64,000 bases of DNA from SHZI01 sp963698405 (GTDB lineage Bacteria > Pseudomonadota > Gammaproteobacteria > Steroidobacterales > GCA-2729495): assembly GCA_963698405.1 (NCBI GenBank), contig CAVOQT010000017.1, positions 1-64,000 on the forward strand. The letters are read 5' to 3'. The position numbers and the translations under genes were made by a program. Positions 55,187 through 64,000 of the stretch are shown here, piece by piece. Below the pieces are notes generated by a model, which saw only the letters and a program-made list of their open reading frames with translations, was not told the DNA's origin and made no database searches. Positions within the stretch are counted from its first letter, which is position 1. Each line of letters starts with the position of its first letter.

Positions 55187-55857
55187 ATGTCCGATCGCAC
55201 TTTGAATTTCGATGCACGGCTGCATGCCTATCTGCAGGACGTATCGCTGCGCGAACCGCCAATCCTTGCCAGGTTACGTGCTGAAACCGCGGCCTTGCCC
55301 AGGGCCGTCATGCAGATATCCCCCGAACAGGGTCAGTTCATGGCCTTGCTGCTGAAGCTGACCGGTGCACGCCGCTGTCTGGAAATCGGTACGTTTACCG
55401 GTTACAGCGCGTTGGTCTGTGCGCTGGCCTTGCCTGTCGATGGACAGCTGGTGGCGCTGGACATCAGTGAGGAATGGACGGCAATTGCCCGTCGCTACTG
55501 GGTAGAGGCCGGTGTTTCCGAGCGGATCGATCTGCGACTCGGTTCGGCCAGCCAGAACGCTTGCGCCAGCTTGCTGCGGAAGGGATGCACGGCAGCTTTG
55601 ATTTCATGTTTATCGATGCGGACAAGACCGGCTATGACGATTATCTGGAGCAGGGCTTCGAGCTGCTGCGTCCCGGCGGGCTGATGATTTTCGACAACGT
55701 GCTGTGGAGTGGCCGCGTCGCAGATCCAGAGGTCCGGGATGCAGATACCGTCGCATTGCGCGCCCTGAACCGGAAGCTGCATGCTGATCCACGTTTTGAC
55801 CTCTCGATGCTGCCGGTCGACGATGGTCTGACGCTGGCCCGCAAGCGGGATCAGTAA
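55187..55857 (+). CDS. Class I SAM-dependent O-methyltransferase (caffeoyl-CoA/catechol type)
   Basis: About 222 residues. 'EQGQFMALLLKLTGARRCLEIGTFTGYSALVCALALP' holds the SAM motif, 'LVALDISEEW', 'FDFMFIDADKTGYDDYLEQGFELLRPGGLMIFDNVLWSG' the metal-binding Asp/Asn pair of family 3 O-methyltransferases, end 'LPVDDGLTLARKRDQ'. ATG follows GGAGGT. One frameshift near 55555. The substrate is not predictable. It ends one base before the convergent VOC gene. Confidence 0.87.
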
Positions 55858-55858
55858 A

Positions 55859-56708
55859 TCAGATTGGTATGACTTCCAGCAGTTCGCCGGCTGCACCGCG
55901 TATGCAGCTGATGCCCGCGGCAACCGGCACCCCGCTGCCCAGAAAACTGACGATGGCAATGCCAGGCGGCAGTTCGTGCTGCTCGGCCGGCAGCGGCTGT
56001 GCAGCAGCCGGCATTTCGTCCGCCTCGATGTAGCAGCGACCACCGAGCGGCAGCGCTGCGATCCGGAAGCGGTGCTCGCGTGACAGGCCGAACTCCAGCG
56101 CCATGGTCTGCACGCGCGATTCGAGTGCCGGCGCACGTGGAACGGCAAAGCGCGTAGCGTAAAAATCCTGCATGGCCTCGAGTGAGGCACCACCGGCAAT
56201 CACGATAAAGGTCCGGTCGACTTCGCAGCGCGCTGGCGGTGCATCGAGTCCGGGTACCGGCTTTCTTGAATTCCGTCAGGTAAAGGATTTCACCGCCGGG
56301 ACCGCGGATCTGCATGGCGCGAATATCCGGGCAGAAGGACAGATCCATCGGCGGCGCGACGATTTCAAATGGCGAGTGCGGCCAGACGTTCGGCAAGCGG
56401 GTCAACCTTGTCGACGATGAGTTCTGCCGCATTCCAGCCATGGCGGCTGAAGGCCCGGTAACCGGGCTCGGCCGGGGTTTCGATGAAGCGGAATACGAAA
56501 TCATCGGCGGCCGCCGGCGCCATGCGCAGACAGCGCCGGCCTTCTGCGCCTGGCGTGCGCCACAGAGCCGGGCCTGTTCGGCGCTGACCGCGTTCGTAAC
56601 CGAGTACGCGATAGCCGAGGTGACCGGCGTAGACGCGCTTCAGCTGCTGCCGAGATCCGGTGTGCTGATCGTAACGCCGGCGATCGGGCCGATCTGCGCG
56701 CTCAGATC
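55859..56708 (-). CDS. VOC-family (glyoxalase/dioxygenase-like) protein, frame broken
   Basis: About 282 residues when joined. Two vicinal-oxygen-chelate-like modules: 'IGPIAGVTISTPDLGS' with 'YAGHLGYRVLGYE' at the start, then 'AMQIRGPGGEILYLTEF' closing the first module, and 'MQDFYATRFAVPRAPALESRVQTMALEFGL' with 'GISCIRGAAGELLEVIPI' for the second. Function unknown. The start near 56708 is approximate (CTG overlapping the CoA-transferase stop; an ATG may be lost). Frameshifts near 56640, 56560, 56380 and 56260. Confidence 0.65.
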
Positions 56709-57919
56709 ACACCCTGTGCATGCAGTGCCGCAAGCTTCTGCCGGGTTGAAGTTCAGCAGGCTGCGGAGGATCTCGTCGGTATGCTCACCGAGTTCTGGTG
56801 CCGGCAGCCGGATACCGCCCGGTGTGGCCGACAGCTTCGGTGCGACGTTCTGCATGCGCAGTTCGCCAAACTTCGGATGCATGGTGGTGACGATGGCCTG
56901 CGCGTGCCCTGAAGTGCGCATCTTCCAGCATTTCCGGCGTGCGATAGATCTTGCCGGAGGGAATGCCGAACTTGTCCATCAGTTGCTCAAGTACCGGTGC
57001 ATCGATGGTGCGCGTCCAGTCGGCGATCAGGTCGTCGAGTTCGGTCTGCCGGGCGCCGCGGGCCGTATGCGTCGCGTAGCGTTCGTCCTTGGCGAGTTCG
57101 GGACGGCCCATGGCTTCGGCGAGGCGGCCAAACACCGTGTCCTGGTTGGCGGCAATCAGGATCATGCCGCCATCCCGGGTCGGATAGACGTTTGAAGGCG
57201 CGACATTGGGCAGGATCGCGCCGGTGCGCTCGCGGATGTAGCCGGTCTTGTCGTATTCGGTGACCAGCGACTCCATCATGTTCAGCACGGCTTCGTAGAT
57301 CGCCGAATCGACCACCTGCCCCTGACCGGTCCGTTCGCGGTGATGCAGCGCGCTGAGAGCGCCGATGCAGGCAAAGGTTGCTGCCAGTGAATCACCGATG
57401 CTGATGCCCATGCGGCTTGGCGGCGTGGAGGGGTCGCCACAGACATAGCGCAAGCCGCCCATGGCCTCGCCAACGGCGCCAAAACCGGCACGGCTGGCAT
57501 AGGGGCCGGTCTGGCCGAAGCCCGATACGCGGATCATGATCAGTCGCGGATTGATCTTCTGCAGTTCTTCAAAGGAGAGGTTCCAGCGCTCCAGCGTGCC
57601 GGGGCGAAAATTCTCCAGCAGAAAATCCGCCTTGGAAACCAGTTGCGCGGACAATCTCCTGGCCTTCCTTGACGCGGAGATTGACGGTTACTGATTTCTT
57701 GTTGCGGCCCACCACGGGCCACCACAGGGACATGCCGTGGGCCTTTTCCCGGCCCCATTCGCGCATCGGGTCGCCCTGTCCGGGCGGCTCGATCTTGATG
57801 ACCTCGGCGCCGAAATCACCCATCAACTGCCCGCAGAAAGGTCCTGCCAGCAGCGTGCCCATTTCGATGAGGCGCAGCCCCGCCAGTGGACCTGCACCTG
57901 AATTCTGTTCGTTTGCCAT
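56702..57919 (-). CDS. CaiB/BaiF-family (class III) CoA-transferase
   Basis: About 405 residues. 'LAGLRLIEMGTLLAGPFCGQLMGDFGAEVIKIEPPG', 'SLWWPVVGRNKKSVTVNL', catalytic-Asp region after a shift ('SKADFLLENFRPGTLERW'), 'RVSGFGQTGPYASRAGFGAVGEAMGGL', 'VVDSAIYEAVLNMMESL'. It moves CoA between organic acids; the substrate is not known. Frameshifts near 57650, 56920 and 56740. Divergent from the HMG-CoA-lyase-like gene with 66 bases between. Confidence 0.88.
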
Positions 57920-57930
57920 CACCGTTATTC

Positions 57931-57958
57931 TTGTATCGCTGACTCCGGTGTATAGAAT
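57931..57958 (+). promoter_or_regulatory. Candidate promoter of the HMG-CoA-lyase-like gene
   Basis: -35 TTGTAT (57931-57936), 16-base spacer, -10 TAGAAT (57953-57958), 27 bases before the ATG at 57986, inside the divergent gap with the CoA-transferase gene. Confidence 0.5.
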
Positions 57959-57985
57959 AGCGGAATTCACTCGCCCTGTAAGGCC

Positions 57986-58926
57986 ATGAGCCAGCAAGCA
58001 CAGCACGTTTCGATCATCGAAGTCGGACCTCGCGACGGTCTCCAGAGCGAGCCCGAGGTTCTGCCGACAGCCGTCAAGATCGAGTTCATCACGCGTGCAC
58101 TTGATGCCGGAATCCGGCGCCTCGAAGTCACCAGCTTCGTACATCCGAAGCGTGTGCCGCAGATGGCCGACGCGGAAGACGTGATTCGCGGTCTGCCGGC
58201 GCGCGATGGCGTGATCTATATCGGACTGGTGCTGAATCGCAAGGGCTTTGAGCGCGCGCAGGCAACCGGTATCCACGAGATCGGCATGGCGGTTGTCGCC
58301 AGCGATACCTATAACCAGCGCAACCAGGGTGTGCCGACGGCCGACTCGGTAAAGGCCTGGATCAGAAATCGCACGCGCAGCCAAGGCGGCCGGAATCCGT
58401 GCCAATGTCATGATCTCCTCAGCTTTCGGTTGCCCGTATGAGGGCGAGATTCCTGTTGCGCGGATCCTGGAGCTGGTCGATCAGGTCATGGAGGGCGATC
58501 CGGTAGAGCTGGGTATTGCCGACAGCATCGGCGTTGCCGTGCCGAACCAGGTCAGCGATCTGCTCGGTGCGGTGATGGCGCGTGCGCCGGGTGTGCCGAT
58601 CCGCTGCCATTTTCACAATACTCGCAATACCGGTATCGCCAATGCACAGGCTGCGCTTGACGGCCGGCGTTGCGTCGCTGGATGCGAGTATCGGCGGGAT
58701 CGGTGGCTGTCCGTTTGCACCGGCAGCGACCGGCAATATTCCGACAGACGATCTGCTCTACATGCTGGACCGTTCCGGTATCCATACCGGTGTATCGCTG
58801 GAGAAAATCATCGCGACCAGTCAATGGCTGCAGGAACAACTCGGTCGCAGTACACCGGCGATGCTGCCCAAGGCCGGCATGTTTCCGCAGATTGCCGAAA
58901 AACATCGCACGGCTGGTGCTGCCTAG
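57986..58926 (+). CDS. Hydroxymethylglutaryl-CoA lyase-like enzyme
   Basis: HMGL-like TIM barrel, about 312 residues. 'VSIIEVGPRDGLQSEPEVLP' with the catalytic Arg-Asp, 'RLEVTSFVHPKRVPQMADAE', 'ISSAFGCPYEGEIP', 'GIADSIGVAVPNQV', 'RCHFHNTRNTGIANAQAAL' with metal His residues, 'DASIGGIGGCPFAPAATGNIPTDDLLYML' with the lid Cys. It splits HMG-CoA, or a related acyl-CoA, to acetyl-CoA plus a ketoacid. Frameshifts near 58370 and 58665. The pairing with CaiB suggests the acid is first activated by CoA transfer. Confidence 0.86.
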
Positions 58927-59024
58927 ACCGGACACAAGAATTAATCACACGCTCCAGTGCCGCGGCAGTTCGCGTCGCGGTTCCGTAAATGATCAATGAA
59001 CACTGAAAAATCTGAGAGGGCCGT

Positions 59025-61085
59025 ATGAGTTACCGTTTAGGGGTTGACGTTGGAGGCACGTTCACGGATCTGCTGCTCATCAATGAGCAGAACGGGGAAA
59101 TTTTCACAGCCAAGGTGCCGAGCACACCCCACGACTCATCGGTCGGTGTGCTGAACGGCATCGCCAAGGTCTGCAAGAACGCGGGGATCGATCCCGACAA
59201 GATTCATCACTTCATGCACGGCACCACGGTGGCCACGAACACGGTGCTGACCGGTTCGGGTGCCAAGGTTGGCCTGGTAACCACCAAGGGTTACCGTCAG
59301 GTTCTGCAGATCGCACGGTCTTTCGTGCCGGGCGGCCTTGGCGGCTGGGTGATCTACAACAAGAGCCTGCCGATGGCGCCACTGGCCCTCACCATCGAAG
59401 CCGACGAGCGTATCGGCGCAGGCGGCGAGGTGGTCCGGAAGCTGGACGAGGCAAAGCTGCGCCGCGACCTCAAGGCGCTCAGCAAGAAGGGTATCGAAGC
59501 CCTGACGATTTCACTGATCAATTCCTTCGCAAATCCGGAGCACGGAACAGCAGGTCGGCAAGATTGCGCGGGAAATCATGCCGGATATTCCCGTTTCGCT
59601 GTCTTCAGACATCGTTCCGGAAATGCAGGAATACGAGCGCACCATCACGACGGTTGCCAATTCCTATGTGCGTCCGAAGGTCGAGACCTACGTCCGCAAC
59701 CTGCAAAAGAATCTGCGCAAGACCATGAGCAAGGTGCAGTTGCATATTCTGCGCTCGGACGGCGGTCTTGCTTCGGCCAAGGCGGCTGAGGCTTTACCGG
59801 TCAATCTGCTGATGAGCGGCCCTGCCGGCGGCGTGTCCGGTGCGGTATGGGTTGCCAAGCAGGCCGGTTTCAAGAACCTGCTGACCTTCGACATGGGCGG
59901 CACTTCGACAGACGTCTGCCTGGTCGAAAACGGCAAGGCGCAGCTGCGACGTGAAACCACGGTGGGCGACGTCACGGTGCGCGCATCTTCGGTTGACGTG
60001 CGTACGGTCGGTGCCGGCGGTGGTTCCATCGCCAAGGTGCCGGCGCTGACCAAGGCGCTGCGCGTCGGTCCGGAGAGCGCCGGCGCGCTGCCGGGTCCGG
60101 CCGCCTACAACCGTGGCGGCACGCTGCCGACCGTAACGGATGCCAATGTGGTGCTCGGTTATCTGCCCAGCGGTGAGGTTCGTCTCGGCGGTGACATGAA
60201 GATCCGCCGCGATCTGGCCGAGGCAGCCGTAAAGCCCATCGCTGACGGTCTGGGGCTCAGCCTCAAGCAGGCTGCTGCCGGCATTATCGATATCGTCAAC
60301 GAGAACATGTATGGCGCGTTGCGGCTGGTCTCGGTCGAGAAGGGTTACGATCCGCGTGACTTCGCACTGATGGCGTTCGGCGGTGCAGGTCCGCTGCACG
60401 CCAATGCCATCGGCAAGCTCATGAAGTCCTGGCCGGTGATCATTCCGCCTGGTCCCGGCGTGCTGTGCGCCTATGGTGATGCAACCACGCGGGTGCGCGA
60501 TGATGCCTCGCGTACCTTCATCCGGCGCTTCAGCGAAACCACGGCCAAGGAAGTGGCAAAGATCTTCCGCGACCTGGCCAAGCAGGCATCGAAGGCGCTG
60601 GACAACGAAGGCATACCCAAGTCGGAACAGACGACCAGCTATCAGGTCGATATCCGTTACCACGGCCAGGGCCTGCTGCTTACGGTCGATTTCGAGATCG
60701 AGGAGTTTGAGGCCCAGGGTCTGGATGTCATCGGTGAGCGCTTCGACGAGATGCACCGTCAGTTGTTTACCTTTGCGCTGCCGCTCGACAAGGAACTGGT
60801 GAATCTGCGTGCAGTTGCCCAGGGCAAGCCGACCAATGTGCGTGCACCGAAGGTGCGCCAAGGGCGGCGAGAGTCCGTCGGCAGCAGCAACTGCAAAGCT
60901 CAAGGTCTTCGTCGAAGGCAAGGATCAGGATGCCACGCTTTACGACCGGTCGAAGCTGCAAGTCCGGAAACGTGATCAGCGGACCGGCCATCGTGCTGGA
61001 GATGGATTCGACGACCCTTATTCTTCCGGGACACGAGGGCAGGGTGGATGACTGGGGCAATATCCTCATCACCCCCGCTGCCTGA
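59025..61085 (+). CDS. Hydantoinase/oxoprolinase family subunit A (HyuA-like)
   Basis: About 686 residues. Actin-like ATPase fold: 'YRLGVDVGGTFTDLLLI' (phosphate loop), 'FMHGTTVATNTVLTGSGAKVGLVTTKGYRQVL', 'ALTISLINSFANPEHE' region, 'LLMSGPAGGVSGA', 'TFDMGGTSTDVCLVENG', 'TVGAGGGSIAKV'. Such subunits, with a HyuB partner, hydrolyse or carboxylate substrates such as hydantoins, 5-oxoproline, lactams or ketones at the cost of ATP. ATG follows GAGAGGG. Frameshifts near 59545, 60865 and 60960. No acetone-carboxylase gamma gene is next to it. Confidence 0.87.
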
Positions 61086-61129
61086 TAAACCTTCAGCCCC
61101 AGTCAGCCCAGAGCGCAGGAGCAAACCAG

Positions 61130-63055
61130 ATGCCAGCCAGAATTGTTGAAACCAAACCACGACCGTTCAAGCGTGTGGACGTCGATCCGATCTCGCTCGA
61201 TATCATCGAGAACTCCATGCTGAACGCACGCTGGGAAATGGATACCGTGCTGTTCCGCACGGCCATGTCGCCCGGTATTCGTGAACAGCACGACGAGTTC
61301 CCGATGATCGCCAACGTCGACGGCAAGATGGTCGTCGGCCAGTTCGGCAGCTTCATCTACGGCTTCAAGGCGGCCTATGACGGCACCATCGAAGAGGGCG
61401 ACATGTTCCTCACGACGGATCCCTATACCTGCAATGGTGCCGTCAGCCATTCGAACGACTGGCTGCTGCTGCGGCCGATCTTCAAGGATGGCCGTCTGAT
61501 GGCCTACGCCGCGCAGTTCGGTCACATGACGGATATCGGCGGCAAGGTTCCGGGCAGCATGCCGACCGATGCGCAGTCGATCTTCGAGGAAGGCATTCGC
61601 GTTCCACCGATGAAGATCTACAAGAAGGACGTGCTGCAGGAGGAGATTCTCGAGATCTCATCCTGCACAACTGCCGCATGCCGCAGTGGAACCGCAGCGA
61701 CTTCCACGCCATCGTGGCGGCGATCCGTACGGCCGAAAAGCGCGTCATCGAGATCGCCAACCGCTTCGGTGATGACCTGTTCTATTCGGCCCTCGAAGAA
61801 CTGCTCGACCGCAACAAGCGCGCCATGGCCCGGCTTATCAAGGACACCGTGCCGACCAAGAAGCAGTACTTCGAAGACTACCTGTGCGACGACGGCATGG
61901 GCATGGGGCCGTACAAGATCAAGTGCGCGATGTGGCGCGAAGGTGGCAAGGTCATCTTCGATTTCGAGGGTACCGATCCGCAGTCGACCGGTTCCGTGAA
62001 CTTCCTTCTCAACGAAGAGATGTTCAAGATGTTCTGCGGCGTGTACATGATCATGGTCTTTGACCCGCAGATCATGTTCAACGACGGCTTCTACGACCTG
62101 ATGGAAGTGCGGATTCCGGAAGGTACGTTGCTCAAGCCCCGGGCTCCCGCTGCGCTTTCCTGCCGTACGCATGCCCTGGGCCGTATCTTCGACATCCTCG
62201 GTGGCCTGCTCGGGCAGGGTAATCCGGACTTCCTGTGCGCGGCCGGTTTCTCGGACAGCCCGCACCTCATGTATTCGGGTTACCGGAAGACTGGCGAGTG
62301 GTATCAGCTGTTCTCCATCGGTTTTGGCGGCGTTCCAGGCAAGCCTTCCGGTGACGGTCCGGACGGACACTCGCTGTGGCCGAGCTTCACCAACGTTCCC
62401 AACGAGTTTCTCGAAAGCTACTTCCCGCTTGCGGATCGAGGCCTACGAGACCATCACCGACAGCGGTGGTGCCGGCCTGCATCGTGGCGGTAATGCGCTG
62501 CGCGTTGCCTACCGCTTCCTGGAAGACGGCCAGATCTCGATCCACGACGATCGCTGGCTGACCTACCCCTGGGGCGTTACCGGTGGCTCTGCCGGGTGCC
62601 CGCAGCCGCAAGACCCTGATCCGCAAGAACGGCAAGAAAGTGCTGCTGCCTTCCAAGTGCGATCGCATTCCCGTCCTCGAAGGCGAGTTGCTGTACTTCG
62701 ATACCTGGGGCGGCGGTGGCTGGGGTGATCCGTTCAAGCGGCCGACCGAGCAGGTTGCATTCGATGTGGAAGCCGGGCTGGTTTCGCGTGAAGGTGCCAA
62801 GCGTTATGGCGTGGTCATCAAGGCCAACGGTAGCGTGCTGACGAGAAGGCGACGCTGGCACTGCGCGCCAAGATGGCCAAGAAGCGCGGCAAGACCAAGC
62901 TGTTCGACTTCGGTGGCACGATTGCGGAACTGAAGAAGGCCTGCAAGAAGGAAACCGGTATGGATGCGCCGAAACAGCCGGTGTTCCAGGCGCGGGTCGT
63001 TGCCAGGAAGCCAACAGCATCGAAGACAAAAAAGGCGGGCAAGAAGGTCGCCTGA
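61130..63055 (+). CDS. Hydantoinase/oxoprolinase family subunit B (HyuB-like)
   Basis: Partner of the gene 45 bases upstream. About 641 residues. 'VDPISLDIIENSMLNARWEMDTVLFRTAMSPGIREQHDE', 'TTDPYTCNGAVSHSNDW', 'AAQFGHMTDIGGKVPGSMPTDA' (metal-ligand His and Asp), 'SGGAGLHRGGNALRVAYRFL', 'YFDTWGGGGWGDPFKRP'. It ends in a lysine-rich tail ('ARVVARKPTASKTKKAGKKVA') that is unusual for the family. Frameshifts near 61660, 62430, 62600 and 62845. Confidence 0.87.
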
Positions 63056-63095
63056 GACTGTTGAGGCGACTTTCTGCAGGATTACTGAGACAAGG

Positions 63096-63131
63096 CAGGG
63101 CCGGTTACACCGTCATGGTGTACCGGCCCTG
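63096..63131. terminator. Long hairpin between hyuB and iclR (bidirectional terminator)
   Basis: CAGGGCCGGT-T-ACACC (63096-63111) pairs with GGTGT-A-CCGGCCCTG (63117-63131) around a 5-base loop, giving about 15 bp. It lies between two convergent genes if the IclR stop is at 63149. No U-run on either side. Confidence 0.6.
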
Positions 63132-63148
63132 TGCATTTCCGGGTCTGC

Positions 63149-63975
63149 TTAGTTGCCGCTGCCGGCGTGCCCGGCGCATCGGCGGCAATCGCCAGCGCCT
63201 GATGCTCGTTCTGGGCCAGAAAGTCATTGCCGATCCGCTGGGCAATCGCCTTCATCTTCGGAATGAAGCGCTGGATCGCCTCTGCTTCAGGCACCGCAGT
63301 GCTCGAAAAGCGGATGGTCAGCGCGGCAAGCAGGCGCTCCTTGGCGAGAATCGGTACCGAGAAACTCAGTTCATCTGAAATGCGACGCGGACGCCGCCAC
63401 ACCGAGTAGCCGCGCTTCTTCGTTTCGACAAGCAGTTCGACAGTCTTCTTGCGATTGCTGGTCTGCTCCTCACCGCGTTTTGGCCGCATGAGCAGCTCCA
63501 GCAGGGCCTCCTGCTGTTCAGTCGGGCAATGCGCCAGATAGCAGAGCCCGGAGGCTGAGGTCAGAATCGCGACGCGGAAGCCCGGGCCACGCTTCTCGAC
63601 CGCCAGCGGACTGCGATGATCGGTGGTCTGACGTACCAGCATGGTTGAACCGGACAGCGTGGCGATGGCAATCGGCCAGACCAGTTCGGTGCAGAGTTCA
63701 TACATGTATGGGCGCGCAATCTGCGTGACCCAGGCCTCGTCGTCGAAGCCGTCGGACAGGCCGCGCACCATGATCGTCAGGCGGTAGCGTTCGTCGCTGG
63801 CAGCCCGATAGGCGTAGCCGGCATTGCACAGGGTTTCGAGAATGCGATAGGTCGTGGTGCGCGGCAGCTCGATCGCTGTCGCCACCTCCGAAACGGTGGC
63901 ACCGTTACGCTGGTTCAGCACGTGCAGTACTTCCAGGCCACGCAGCAAGGCACGTATGGGGCGGGTGGAGGTCAT
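63149..63975 (-). CDS. IclR-family transcriptional regulator
   Basis: About 275 residues. N-terminal winged helix ('RALLRGLEVLHVLNQRNGATVSEVATAIELPRTTTYRILETL'), then the GAF-like effector domain ('TDHRSPLAVEKRGPGFRVAILTSASGLCYLA', 'RRISDELSFSVPILAKERLLAALTIRF'). The frame stays open to 63082, running through the 63096-63131 hairpin; a TAA at 63149-63151 after a single indel gives a more natural end. Convergent with hyuAB, a frequent arrangement, so hyuAB is its likely target (inference). Confidence 0.87.
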
Positions 63976-64000
63976 CGCTTGTTTGGCATCCCTGGTCTGA

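Overview
This G+C-rich 64 kb window reads as part of the core chromosome of a gammaproteobacterium. Two classic gammaproteobacterial blocks are present: gyrA-serC-serA-pheA-hisC-aroA-cmk-rpsA-ihfB, followed by lapA-lapB; and thrS-infC-rpmI-rplT-pheS-pheT-ihfA-merR. A fused aspartate kinase/diaminopimelate decarboxylase (lysAC), a TrpR-family gene heading the his operon, and a bifunctional hisB point towards the Xanthomonadales/Nevskiales/Steroidobacter side of the class. That placement is an inference. No insertion sequence, prophage, CRISPR array or replication origin was seen.

Layout: 0-2 kb, ubiG and mtaD (minus strand). 2-15 kb, the gyrA-to-lapB block (plus). 15-20 kb, a helix-hairpin-helix protein, galU, tRNA-Asn, an aspartate aminotransferase and uvrB. 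20-27.4 kb, tRNA-Val and the thrS-to-merR block. 27.4-33.3 kb, tRNA-Pro followed by a tripartite RND efflux operon. 33.3-34.6 kb, a divergent nucleotide-cyclase-like protein (minus). 34.7-40.6 kb, an FAD-linked D-2-hydroxyacid dehydrogenase, ilvD and lysAC (plus). 40.6-53.7 kb is one 13 kb minus-strand run holding leuA-ilvE-leuC-leuD-leuB and then a TrpR-like gene with hisG-D-C-B-H-A-F-E. 53.8-64 kb holds a 2Fe-2S ferredoxin, a TauE/SafE permease, an O-methyltransferase, a VOC protein, a CaiB-type CoA-transferase divergent from an HMG-CoA-lyase-like gene, a HyuA/HyuB hydantoinase/oxoprolinase pair and an IclR regulator.

The genes fit together mainly as amino-acid biosynthesis (serine, phenylalanine, histidine, leucine/valine, lysine and the shikimate pathway) interleaved with translation and replication machinery. 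The most informative regulatory structures are a leucine-rich leader peptide with a terminator upstream of leuA, a 42-bp palindrome lying on the promoter of the TrpR-like/his operon, an AUC start codon for infC, and a hairpin leader without a Shine-Dalgarno sequence at rpsA.

Important caveat: single-base insertions and deletions break most reading frames here, including indispensable genes (gyrA, thrS, pheS, pheT, rpsA, aroA). Because all of these genes are otherwise well conserved, I treat the shifts as sequence error and annotate each gene over its whole span rather than calling pseudogenes. The 26.7-33.3 kb stretch is free of shifts. Gene ends that fall inside shifted regions are approximate.
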